Source of the DNA: Holophagales bacterium
GTDB lineage: Bacteria > Acidobacteriota > Thermoanaerobaculia > UBA5066
Assembly: GCA_016714815.1 (NCBI GenBank)
Contig: JADKBZ010000009.1
Span: 1-64,000 of the forward strand
Direction: 5' to 3'
DNA: 64,000 bases
Below, one piece after another: positions 51,867-60,002 of the stretch. Position 1 is the stretch's first letter. Each line of letters starts with the position of its first letter. The position numbers and the translations under genes are program-made. Under the pieces are notes generated by a model. That model had not been told where the DNA came from and searched no databases. It saw only the letters and a list, made by a program, of their open reading frames with translations.

Positions 51867-54111
51867 GCCCGGAGCGAGAGCGGGCGGCGCCGGCCGCGGC
51901 GAGGAGGACGAGCGTCGCCGCGAGGAGGCCGGTCGCCTTCATCCCGAGCGCCGGGACGAGGACGACCCCGGCCAGGAGGGCAGCGAAGGCGGCGCCGAGG
52001 TGGTCGGCGGTCGCAAAGAGCGCGGCGGTCTTCCCGGCGCTCTCGCCCGAGGAGAGGAGCGAGCGGACGACGACGGGAAAGAGCGTGCCGGTGGCGGCGC
52101 CCGTGAGGAGGAGGAGGCCGGCGTGCGCCCCGAAGGCGACGGCGGGCGGGAACGCCGAGAGGCGGGCCAGCGCGGGGAGGAGCAGGGCGGTGCCGGCGAA
52201 GGCAGCCGCCGAGGCCAGGAGCGTGGCGAGGAGCGGCGTGCGGGCCGAGGCCGCCCGGGAAGCGCCGAGCCGATGCGACCCGGCCGCCCCGGCGGCGAGG
52301 CCGAGCATGAACGCGGCCGTCAGGGCGCCGAGCGCCCCGTAGAGCGCGCCCTCCCGGGTCTGGAACGAGAGAAGGAGGAGAAACGAGAGGGTCATGCCTC
52401 CGGCTCCGGTCGCGGCGGCGGCGTGAAGGGCGGCGCGGCCCAGCGGCGGGGGAGTCGCGAGAGCGCGCCCGGCGAACGCGGCGGAGGGAAGAAGGACGAG
52501 CGCCGCCAGGAGGGGCGCCGGGAGCCGACCGAGAGCGGCGAACGGCCTGCCGGCGACGCTCGGGGTCTCCTGCTGGCGCCGGGCGAGTGCAAAGAGGAGC
52601 GACACGGGCCGGTCGTCCCGGCTCGGCGGCACGTGGCGGGAGGCTTCGGAGAGGGCGGCCTCGACCCGGGCGACGTTGTCCGGCGCCAGGAGGAGCGGCA
52701 AGAGCTCGGGCACGAACGAATCCGAGGCGATGTGCCGGCCGCGGAAGCGGGCCGCGACGACGGACGGATCGAGGGTGACGGCGGAGCCGTCGAAGCCGGC
52801 CACGAGGAGCGTGTCGGGCCCGGGGGTCGCGCGGACGACGGGGAACGCGGAGCGAAGGGCGCCGAAGACCGAGCCGCCGAGGGCCGCGGTCGATCCGGGC
52901 AGCGTCGCCGCGGCGGTCCGGAGCGAGACGACGAACGCGCCGCGGTGGGCCAGGTGCGCCGCGGCGGCGCGGAAGCTCTCCCCGGTCAGGAGCCGCGCCC
53001 GGCCGAGAGTGACGGGGTCGGGGACGAAGAGGAGGATGAGGTCCCACTCCCCGCGCGTGCGGGAAAGGAATCGGCGCGGGTCGTCGGCGACGAGGTGGAC
53101 GCGCGGATCCCGGAGGGCGCGAAGGTCCTCTCGCGGCAGCCGGTCGCGGACGAAGGAGAAGGCGGGCGGGTCCGCCACGACGAGGTCGACGCGTTCGGGG
53201 GAGTGCTGAAGGAGGAAGCGGAGCACGCCCCGCTCGACCGCACCGAGCGCGAGGATGCGGTGCGGAGCCGGGGCGAGCGAAGCGGAGAGATGGGCGAGGG
53301 CCTCGCTCGCGTACGGGTCGGGGAAGGTGGCGGAGAACGCGCCGTTTTCCCAGAGCTCCCGCGGCTCGCCGCCGAGGGCCAGGTGCGCGTGGGGCGTGTC
53401 GCGGATGGCGACGAGGGGCGCCGCCGGAGAGAGGGCTGCGAAGCGGAGCCGCTCGGTCGCCTGGTCGAGCGGGCGGGAGGCGGCGGTGCCGAGGGAGAGG
53501 AGGACCGCGGCGGCGAGGGCGGGCCGCTTCGCCGGCAGGGCCGAGGCGAGGAGGAGGAGGGCCGCCGCGAGCCCCGCGAGAAGGGCGGCGGCCAGGGGCG
53601 GGAGGAGCGTCCCGACGAGGAGGCTCGCGCCCGCGCCGGCGGCGAGAGAGCCGATCGACTCCGCGACGTAGAGCTGCGCGAGTGCGTCGCCGGGCGGCCG
53701 GAGCGTCGCCGCGTGAGCCCCGAGCGCGGCGAAGGAGGCGCCGACGAGCGCCCCGGAGGGAAAGAGCGAGGTCGAGGCGAGAAGGAGGACGAGGCCGAGT
53801 CCCGGGAGCTCTCCGGCCGGCGGCGCCGCGGCGACGCGGAGCAGCCGGAGGGCGACGATGCCGGCGCCACCGGCCCCGGCGAGGAGGGAGAGGAGCGCGC
53901 CCGGAGAGAAGAAAGAGCCCGCGAAGCCGTGCCGGCGCACGGCCGCGCCGAGCGCGATGCCGGCGAGCCACGCGGCGAGCCCCGTGCCGAGGGCCGCCTC
54001 GTCCCCCGCGGCGGAGACGAGCAGCTCGCGGAGGAGAAGGACCTGGGCCGCGGTGGCCGCGATACCGGCGGCGGCGAAGGCCGGGACGAGGCCAGGGGGG
54101 GGCGCATGCAC
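51772..54111 (-). CDS. Spermidine-synthase-like polytopic membrane protein
   Basis: 779 residues. Six to eight hydrophobic segments cover residues 1-200 and five to six more cover 525-740; between them lies a soluble Rossmann-like domain (about 225-480) with aminopropyltransferase/methyltransferase features: ILALGAVERGVLRFLLQH for the nucleotide loop and VDLVVADPP. This is the membrane-fused spermidine-synthase-like family; spermidine synthase activity itself is unproven for most members and the polyamine acid motif D-A-Y is not clear here. Its C-terminal tail (from about residue 748) is low complexity and overlaps the AmrS gene tail to tail by 95 bases. Divergent from the deiminase-like gene at 54173. 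Confidence 0.8.
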   Translation of the reverse strand: MHAPPPGLVPAFAAAGIAATAAQVLLLRELLVSAAGDEAALGTGLAAWLAGIALGAAVRRHGFAGSFFSPGALLSLLAGAGGAGIVALRLLRVAAAPPAGELPGLGLVLLLASTSLFPSGALVGASFAALGAHAATLRPPGDALAQLYVAESIGSLAAGAGASLLVGTLLPPLAAALLAGLAAALLLLASALPAKRPALAAAVLLSLGTAASRPLDQATERLRFAALSPAAPLVAIRDTPHAHLALGGEPRELWENGAFSATFPDPYASEALAHLSASLAPAPHRILALGAVERGVLRFLLQHSPERVDLVVADPPAFSFVRDRLPREDLRALRDPRVHLVADDPRRFLSRTRGEWDLILLFVPDPVTLGRARLLTGESFRAAAAHLAHRGAFVVSLRTAAATLPGSTAALGGSVFGALRSAFPVVRATPGPDTLLVAGFDGSAVTLDPSVVAARFRGRHIASDSFVPELLPLLLAPDNVARVEAALSEASRHVPPSRDDRPVSLLFALARRQQETPSVAGRPFAALGRLPAPLLAALVLLPSAAFAGRALATPPPLGRAALHAAAATGAGGMTLSFLLLLSFQTREGALYGALGALTAAFMLGLAAGAAGSHRLGASRAASARTPLLATLLASAAAFAGTALLLPALARLSAFPPAVAFGAHAGLLLLTGAATGTLFPVVVRSLLSSGESAGKTAALFATADHLGAAFAALLAGVVLVPALGMKATGLLAATLVLLAAAGAARSRSGLSSRRPESRGSSPGTPPSPAGSRASPSRRAG

Positions 54112-54159
54112 GCAGGTGGTCTCGGCGCGAGACTAGTCCCGATCAGGCCGGGAGCGCTC

Positions 54160-54165
54160 TAAACT
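54160..54165 (+). promoter_or_regulatory. -10 box of the pentein-like gene
   Basis: TAAACT ends 7 bases before the ATG at 54173 with no ribosome binding site between, fitting a leaderless transcript. No convincing -35 is visible. Confidence 0.4.
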
Positions 54166-54172
54166 CCCGCCG

Positions 54173-55671
54173 ATGCGCGCAGTCCCCCTGCTCATTCCGG
54201 GTTCGATCCTGCTCACCGTCGGCCTGGCACTGGCGGAGTCTCCCCGGCCGGCCGCCCCGGCGGGTCTGAAGCTGGTGCCCGAGTCCGAACGTCCGTACCG
54301 GCGGCTCGTCATCGGGCTCGACCCGCTCCTGGCGAGCCCCTTCATGCTCCCGGAGGGGACGAATTTCGAAGGGCTCGGGGACCGCAGGTTGGCGGCGATC
54401 CGGCGGCAGCTCTACTGGCTGAACTTCGAGCTGATGCACGGACAGATCGTCAACGCCGTCCCGAAGCGGACGAAGATCTTCGTGGCGGTGCCCGACCCGC
54501 GGCTTCACGCCCGCGAGCTCGGGGACGAGCGGGAGGAGTTCCGCGAGTACCTCAAGGTGCGGGCGCGCTGGACTCCGGCCGAGATCGCGGAGCGGATCCA
54601 CTTCTTCGTCATCGGCCAGGCGGTCCCGTTCCCGCAGGACATCGCCGAGCCGCTCGGAACGGACGCGTCGGGCCGGCTCGTTCTCGGGATCGGGGCCGAG
54701 GCGGACCTCTTCTACCGCGAGACGCTTCAGCAGATGGTCCGCGCGTTCCCGAAAGAGTTTGCGATGCACTCCCTGCCGGGGGTGAACACCGAAGGGGGGG
54801 ACGTCGAGCTCGTGCGGCTGCCCGGCGGTTCGCTCGGGCTCGTCGCGGGTCACCACCGGGTCCTCCGGTGGCTCGAGTACCGGTACAGCGAAGGGATCCT
54901 CGGCCGCTCCGTCTCGACGAAGCGCATCGAGGAGGTCCGCGCCGCCTTCCGCAAGGCGTTCTTCGGCCTCGAGGTCCTCTTTGTGAACGAGGAGGGGCTC
55001 CGGTCCCCGCCCTCACCTCGGACGAGCTCTTTCACTCGGACATGATCCTGAACGTGGCTCGCGGAAAGTCGGGGCCCGTGGCCTTCGTCCCCTCCTACGA
55101 GGGGGCGCCCGTCGACGCCGTCAGCCGCGAGCCGCTCTCGCCCGAGGTGCGGCGGCGCGCGCAGATCATCTACGACCGGGTGGCGAAGCAGTTCGCGGGA
55201 TGGGGCTTTCGCGTGGCGCGCCTGCCGTTCTCGGATCACCCCGTCCGCAGCCCCGTGAACGTCGGGAAGTACATGGAGCCATCGGGCGAGCAGGTCGTTC
55301 TGCTCGGGAAGTACCCGTACCACTTCGCGCTTCCGGAGGGAACCAACCCGCAGCGCGAGCTCCAGAAGCGGTTCGACGCGCTTTCGGAGAAGCTCGAGGC
55401 CTGGCGGGACAGGCCCTCGGAAGCGGGCTTCGAGAGCGTGCAGAGGGGCTTCAGGGAGGTCTGGGCGGAGATGGACCGGGCGGCGGCGAGCCCGAACCCG
55501 ACGTTCGAGATGCAGGCGAAGGTCTACCGGCAGGAAGGGATCCGGGTCGTGCCCGTCCCGATCTTCCCGATGGGCGAGGGGGGGCTCCACTGCCTCGGCC
55601 TCGCGGACCGGAATTCGCCGCCGGCGGAGGCCGGGGAGCGGCTGGCGTCGTCCTCCCGGCCCGGGCGCTGA
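54173..55671 (+). CDS. Secreted pentein-superfamily deiminase-like protein, single frameshift
   Basis: A signal peptide (AVPLLIPGSILLTVGLALAE) is followed by a protein whose key segments match guanidino-group-modifying enzymes: T-E-G-G-D-V-E-L-V (the E-G-G-D acidic motif), L-F-H-S-D-M-I-L-N (the H-x-D motif) and near the C-terminus G-G-L-H-C-L-G-L with a candidate nucleophile cysteine, as in arginine, agmatine or peptidyl-arginine deiminases. The frame breaks at the G-run 54994-54997: adding one G joins N-E-E-G to A-P-V-P-A-L-T-S-D-E-L. Corrected length about 499 residues. The substrate (free arginine, agmatine or protein arginine) cannot be told. An assembly deletion is more likely than decay. 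Confidence 0.6.
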
Positions 55672-55704
55672 CCTCCTCGAGGAGGAACGAGGGCGGGTGC
55701 GCCC
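55672..55704. other. Convergent intergenic stems
   Basis: Between the deiminase-like gene and the 4Fe-4S gene there is a perfect palindrome CCTCCTCGAGGAGG (55672-55685) and a GGGCG/CGCCC stem (55691-55704, loop GGTG). No U-tract follows on either strand. They could mark transcript ends of both convergent genes. Confidence 0.35.
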
Positions 55705-55726
55705 GGCCCGGCGGGGGCCCCGGTTT

Positions 55727-57025
55727 CTACGCGCGGTGCGCCGACCGCCGCTCCCAGGCCTCGAAGACCTTCTCGAGGTAGACGGACTTCACCTGCTCGC
55801 GGGCGAGCGCCCTCTCGACCGGGGGAAGGCGGAGGATCGCTCCGAGGAGCGTCGCGAGGATCCTGTGGCTCGCGAGCGCCCGGTCGTCGAAGACGAGGTC
55901 CGCCAGGTTCCCGCGTTCCAGGGCCATCCGGACGACGCGCCGCGCCGTGTCGCGCGGGGGGATCACCCGCTCCTTGCGCCTCGCGAGCCGGAGCGCCTCC
56001 CGCCGGCAGGCGGCGACGCAGACTCCGCAGCCGAGGCACGCCTCCTCCAGGAGGTCGGCGACCCTGCGCCCGGGGACCTTCGGATCGCCCGCGTTTCGCA
56101 GGGTCACGGCCTCGACGGGACACGCTTTCGCGCAGGCCCCGCAGCCGTTGCATCGTCCGGCGTCGACCTCGGGGAGGAAGCCGGCCGTGTGGACGGGCCG
56201 GAAGGTGCCGAAGCGCTTCCAGGCCAGGAGGGCCTCGCAGCAGCAGCCGCAGCAGTTGCAGACGAAGGCGACGCCCTCCCTGACGTTCTCGCCGAACTGG
56301 ACGAGGCCGCGGGAGCGGGCCTCGGCGAGGAGGTCGAGCGCCTCGAGGGCGTCGATCCGCCGGGCGAAGCCGTGCCGCGAGAGGGAGTCGGCGGTGGTGC
56401 CGAAGGTGAGGCAGATCTCGAGCGGGGCGTCGCAGGCCCGGCCGACGTGGGTCATCTTGTGGCGGCAGTAGCAGACGCCGACGGCGGCGGCGCGGGCCGT
56501 ACGCGCCACCTCGCTCGCCCTCTCCCAGTCGAGGACGTGGAGCACGTCGTCGTCGGAAACGGCGTCCTCGTTCACGAAGGCGCGGCCGAGCTGCGTCTCG
56601 CCGCGGGTGAAGAGCTCGCGAACGAACTCCTCCTCGAGGTTGAGGTACTCGTAGAAGAGCCCGGAGAGGGCCTTCTGGTCGAGGTCGTCGCGGACCCGCA
56701 TCATCGAGAACTCGAAGAAACCTGCCATCGGCGGCGGAAGGACCCAGCGGGTCTGGCCGTCACGCTCGGCGTCGAGGAGAAGGGCTCGCGACGCGAGCGC
56801 GTCGAGCGTCCGGCGGGCGTCGTCGGGAGTCGTCTTCCAGGCCCGCGCAGCGGTCGCGAGCGTGAAGGGTTTCACGGGGAGGAGCGCGACGAGCCCGGCT
56901 TCTCTCTCGGTGAAGAGGAGGGCGAGGATCCGGTAGAGGAGGTCCGACGGGGGCGCGCCCTGCGGGAAGCGGTTCAGCCGCTCGGCCAGATCCCGGTACC
57001 CGGAGCGCGCCGTGGCGTGGGCCAC
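55727..57025 (-). CDS. 4Fe-4S protein with N-terminal winged-helix-like region
   Basis: 432 residues. Residues about 20-110 resemble a winged helix (LLPVKPFTLATAARAWK, then DDARRTLDALASRALLL). A cysteine-rich middle has GVCYCRHK, a C-D-A-P-L-E-I-C segment and the dense cluster C-N-C-C-G-C-C-C. The C-terminal third has two ferredoxin motifs, CNGCGACAKACPVEA and CLGCGVCVAACRREA, for two [4Fe-4S] clusters. It resembles cytosolic electron-transfer or sensor proteins annotated as 4Fe-4S dicluster proteins; the combination of a DNA-binding-like front and clusters suggests a redox sensor or an accessory electron carrier. It starts 15 bases after the rng terminator. Confidence 0.75.
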   Translation of the reverse strand: MAHATARSGYRDLAERLNRFPQGAPPSDLLYRILALLFTEREAGLVALLPVKPFTLATAARAWKTTPDDARRTLDALASRALLLDAERDGQTRWVLPPPMAGFFEFSMMRVRDDLDQKALSGLFYEYLNLEEEFVRELFTRGETQLGRAFVNEDAVSDDDVLHVLDWERASEVARTARAAAVGVCYCRHKMTHVGRACDAPLEICLTFGTTADSLSRHGFARRIDALEALDLLAEARSRGLVQFGENVREGVAFVCNCCGCCCEALLAWKRFGTFRPVHTAGFLPEVDAGRCNGCGACAKACPVEAVTLRNAGDPKVPGRRVADLLEEACLGCGVCVAACRREALRLARRKERVIPPRDTARRVVRMALERGNLADLVFDDRALASHRILATLLGAILRLPPVERALAREQVKSVYLEKVFEAWERRSAHRA

Positions 57026-57039
57026 GGACCCATCTTCTC

Positions 57040-57068
57040 AAAAAAAAGAGCCGCCCATCGGGGCGGCT
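57040..57068 (-). terminator. Rho-independent terminator after rng
   Basis: On the minus strand AGCCGCCC pairs with GGGCGGCT around CGAT, followed by an uninterrupted run of eight T. It lies 144 bases after the rng stop and ends the mre-rodA-rng transcript just before the 4Fe-4S gene begins. A textbook intrinsic terminator. Confidence 0.9.
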
Positions 57069-57211
57069 TGGAGGAGAGGCTGGAGTGTGCGCACTTTCCT
57101 TAATGCAGGGTGCGTGCCAGCCTCCTTCGTGCCATTTAGGCCAGATTCCCCTCTCGCCGTTCCCGGGTCGCCGGGGGAGGGAGTGCCCCGGCGGCACCGG
57201 AGTGATCCGGA

Positions 57212-58761
57212 TCACGCTTCGACGACGACGTCGTACCCCTCGTGGTGCAGGTGCTCGTCGACCTGGACGTGGATCGGCATCCCGACGTGCTCCTGGAGGT
57301 CCTCGATGAGGTGGCGCTCGTCGGAGGAGAGGGCCCGCGAGATCTCGGGGTGGACGCGGAGGAAGAGAGCGTGCCCCTCGCCCGAGGCGGTCCGCTTGAG
57401 GATCTCGCGCCGGATCTCGAGGAGGATCGTCGGGATGCTCTTGATGCGGCCCGAGCCCGAGCAGTAGGGGCAGGGCATCGTGAGGGCCCGCTCGAGGCTC
57501 TGCCTCTGCCGCTTGCGGGTGATCTCGACGAGCCCGAACTCGGAGACGGGGAGCATCCGGTTCTTCGACCGGTCCTTCTTCAGCTCGGCCTCGAGAGCCG
57601 TGACGAGCTCCTGGCGGTGCTCCTCCTCCTCCATGTCGATGAAGTCGACGACGAGGAGCCCGCCCAGGTCGCGGAGGCGAATCTGCCGCACGATCTCGTG
57701 GACGGCTTCCATGTTCGTGCGCAGGACCGTGTCCTCGAGCCGCTTCTTGCCGATGTACTTGCCCGTGTTGACGTCGATGGCCACGAGCGCCTCGGTCTGG
57801 TTGATGACGATGTAGCCGCCCGACTTGAGCCAGACCTTCGACTTGAGGGCGTTCTCGATCTCCGCTTCGACGCCGAGCTCCTCGAAGAGCGGGCTCGACT
57901 TCCTGTAGAGCTTCACCTTGACGACGAGGTTCGGCTGCACCTGGTCGAGGAACTCGACGATCCGCCGGTACTCCTCGTCGTCGTCGACCCAGAGGACGGA
58001 GAACTCCTGGGCGAAGATGTCGCGCGCGGCCCGCAGCGTCAGGTCGAGGTCGCGGTGCAGCAGGGCCGGGGCGCCCGATCGCTCGGCGCGCTTCCGGATC
58101 TGCTCCCAGAGGCGGGCGAGGTAGCGCTTGTCGGCGGCGAACTCGTCGGACGTCCGCCCCTCGCCGGCGGTCCTCACGATGAAGCCGCCGGGGCCCTTCC
58201 GGAGGGAGGTGAGGATGTCGCGGAGGCGGACGCGCTCGTCCTCGTTCTCGATGCGGCGCGAGACGCCGACGTGGTCGATCGTCGGCATGTAGACGAGCGA
58301 CCTGCCGGGAAACGTGACGTGCGTCGTGATCCGGACTCCCTTGTGGGCGATCTGGTCCTTCGTCACCTGGACGACGAGCTCCTGCCCTTCGCGGAGGAGC
58401 TCGTCGATCGAGGGAAGCGGCGTCCGGACGGGGGGCTCGGCGTCGACGGTCGCGGACGCTGCGACGGCAGGCGGGTCGACCTCGGCCTCGGCGCCGTTCT
58501 CCTCCATCCCGCCGAAGCGGTCGAAGTCCTCGACTTCTTCGCCGACGTCGGCGACGTAGAGAAAGGCGTCCTTCTCGAGGCCGATGTCGACGAAGGCCGA
58601 CTGCATCCCCGGCAGGACCCGCGTGACGCGCCCCTTGTAAATATTGCCGACGACGCCACGCTGCTTCCGGCGTTCGATCTGCACCTCGGCGACGCGGCCG
58701 TCCTCGAGGACGGCCACCCGGGTCTCGCGATCGTTTGCGGAGATGAGGAGCTCTTTTGCAT
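57212..58761 (-). CDS. rng: Ribonuclease G
   Basis: Rne/Rng family endoribonuclease, about 516 residues if read from ATG 58761. Directly readable from GTG 58717, but the bases upstream encode A-K-E-L-L-I-S-A-N-D-R-E-T-R-V in the same frame, the conserved RNase G N-terminus, with no start codon; an ATG at 58761 is one base out of frame, so a single base seems missing right after it (ATG-G-CAAAAGAG). Features: S1 domain (VVGNIYKGRVTRVLPGMQSA), an acidic insert near residues 85-110, catalytic aspartates in VAIDVNTGKYIG and LVVDFIDMEEEE, and the zinc-link CPYCSGSG. It matures rRNA and degrades mRNA. Last gene of the mre cluster and commonly found there. Confidence 0.92.
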
Positions 58762-58771
58762 GACTTTTTCC

Positions 58772-58777
58772 AGTCTA
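58772..58777 (-). promoter_or_regulatory. -10 box of rng
   Basis: TAGACT on the minus strand ends 10 bases before ATG 58761. Transcription would begin 3-4 bases before that ATG, which supports 58761 as the real start of rng over the internal GTG at 58717. Confidence 0.4.
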
Positions 58778-58850
58778 GTCCCCCGCTATGCTGCGCTCGT
58801 CCCGCGATGCCGGAAAGCCGGGGGCACGGGGGCTTTGCTGATGATGATCT

Positions 58851-58877
58851 CGGGGAACCCGGACGCCGGGTTCCCCG
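58851..58877. other. Perfect 12-base inverted repeat between rodA and rng
   Basis: CGGGGAACCCGG (58851-58862) and CCGGGTTCCCCG (58866-58877) close on ACG, and a second stem GAACCC/GGGTTC overlaps at 58877-58896. No U-run follows on the minus strand. It could attenuate or protect the rodA message ahead of rng, which has its own -10 box. Confidence 0.5.
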
Positions 58878-58900
58878 AACCCCTCCGCGCGGGTTCTTCT

Positions 58901-60001
58901 TTAAACGTTTACGAACCGGCGCTGGGCCACGGAGAGGACGAGCCCGGTCATCGCCCAGGTCGCGATGATCGACGAGCCTCCGTAGGAGACGAACGGCAGG
59001 GTGATGCCCGTCGTCGGCAGGAGGCCGACGTTCATGGCGATGTTCGCCGCGGCCTGCGCCACGACGTTCAGGACGACGAGGAGGACGAGCATCGAGCCGC
59101 CCCGGTCCCGCGCGTCGCGCGCGATGGCGATCCCGCGGGCGAGGAAGAGTCCGTAGAGGCCGACGACGGTGGCGACGCCGGCGAAACCGCGCTCTTCGGC
59201 GAGGGCGGCGAAGATGAAGTCGGAGTGCCGGACCGGAAGGAACCCGAGCCGGCTCTGGGTCCCCTCCTTCCACCCCTTGCCGAGGATTCCGCCCGAGCCG
59301 ATGGCGATGCGCGCCTGGCGCACCTGGTAGCCGGCGCCGCGAGCGGCGAGGTCGGGGTCGAGGAAGGTCCGGATCCGGTCCTTCTGGTAGTCCTTCAGGA
59401 CGAACCAGGACGCGCCGGCCGCGAGCGCGCCCGCCAGGACGAGGGCGCCCCAGACCCGTCCCGGGAGCCCTCCGAGGTAGAGCGCCGCGAGGAGGAAGGG
59501 GGCGTACGTGAGCGCCACTCCGAGGTCGGGCTGAAGGAGGACGAGGGTCATCGGGAGCGCGACGACGACGGCGAGAGCGGTGACCGTCCGGGTGGAGAGG
59601 AAGGAGCGGTCGTCGTTCTCGAGGATCCAGGCGAGGAGGAGGACGGTCGTGATCCGTGCGAGCTCGGACGGCTGGAGCTGGAAGCCGCCGAAGAGACGAA
59701 TCCACGACTTCGCGCCCGCGATCGTCGGGCCGAAGATCGGGAGCCAGACCAGGGGCAGGAAGGAAGCGGCGAAGAGGGCCGGCGAAGCCCGGAGGAGGAG
59801 GCGGTAGTCGAAGACGGCGAAGAACGTCGCCACCAAGAGACCCGCGACGAGAAAGAGGGCCTGGCGGCCGCCGAGCCCTCCGCGGGGGGTTCCGGAGGTC
59901 GTCGAGACGACCATGGCGATGCCGATGCCCGAGAGGACGAGCGCGGAGAGGAGCAACGGGACGTCCAGGCGGCGCGGGAGCGCCTCCGAGAGGCGCGACA
60001 C
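58901..60001 (-). CDS. rodA: Rod-shape peptidoglycan polymerase RodA
   Basis: 366 residues from GTG one base after the mrdA stop. SEDS-family protein with about ten transmembrane segments (LDVPLLLSALVLSGIGIAMVV onward). Conserved SEDS elements: GAKSWIRLFGGFQLQPSELA in loop 2, LLQPDLGVALTYAPFL, the large periplasmic loop QKDRIRTFLDPD ... GYQVRQARIAIGSGG, and the final LLPTTGITLPFVSYGGSS. It polymerises glycan strands from lipid II together with PBP2 in the elongasome. Confidence 0.97.
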   Translation of the reverse strand: MSRLSEALPRRLDVPLLLSALVLSGIGIAMVVSTTSGTPRGGLGGRQALFLVAGLLVATFFAVFDYRLLLRASPALFAASFLPLVWLPIFGPTIAGAKSWIRLFGGFQLQPSELARITTVLLLAWILENDDRSFLSTRTVTALAVVVALPMTLVLLQPDLGVALTYAPFLLAALYLGGLPGRVWGALVLAGALAAGASWFVLKDYQKDRIRTFLDPDLAARGAGYQVRQARIAIGSGGILGKGWKEGTQSRLGFLPVRHSDFIFAALAEERGFAGVATVVGLYGLFLARGIAIARDARDRGGSMLVLLVVLNVVAQAAANIAMNVGLLPTTGITLPFVSYGGSSIIATWAMTGLVLSVAQRRFVNV

Positions 60002-60002
60002 G

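Noticed and set aside
57070..57211. Possible small gene between the rng terminator and rng stop
   Set aside because: Only an antisense or unsupported 70-codon frame exists; no ribosome binding site or conserved pattern.
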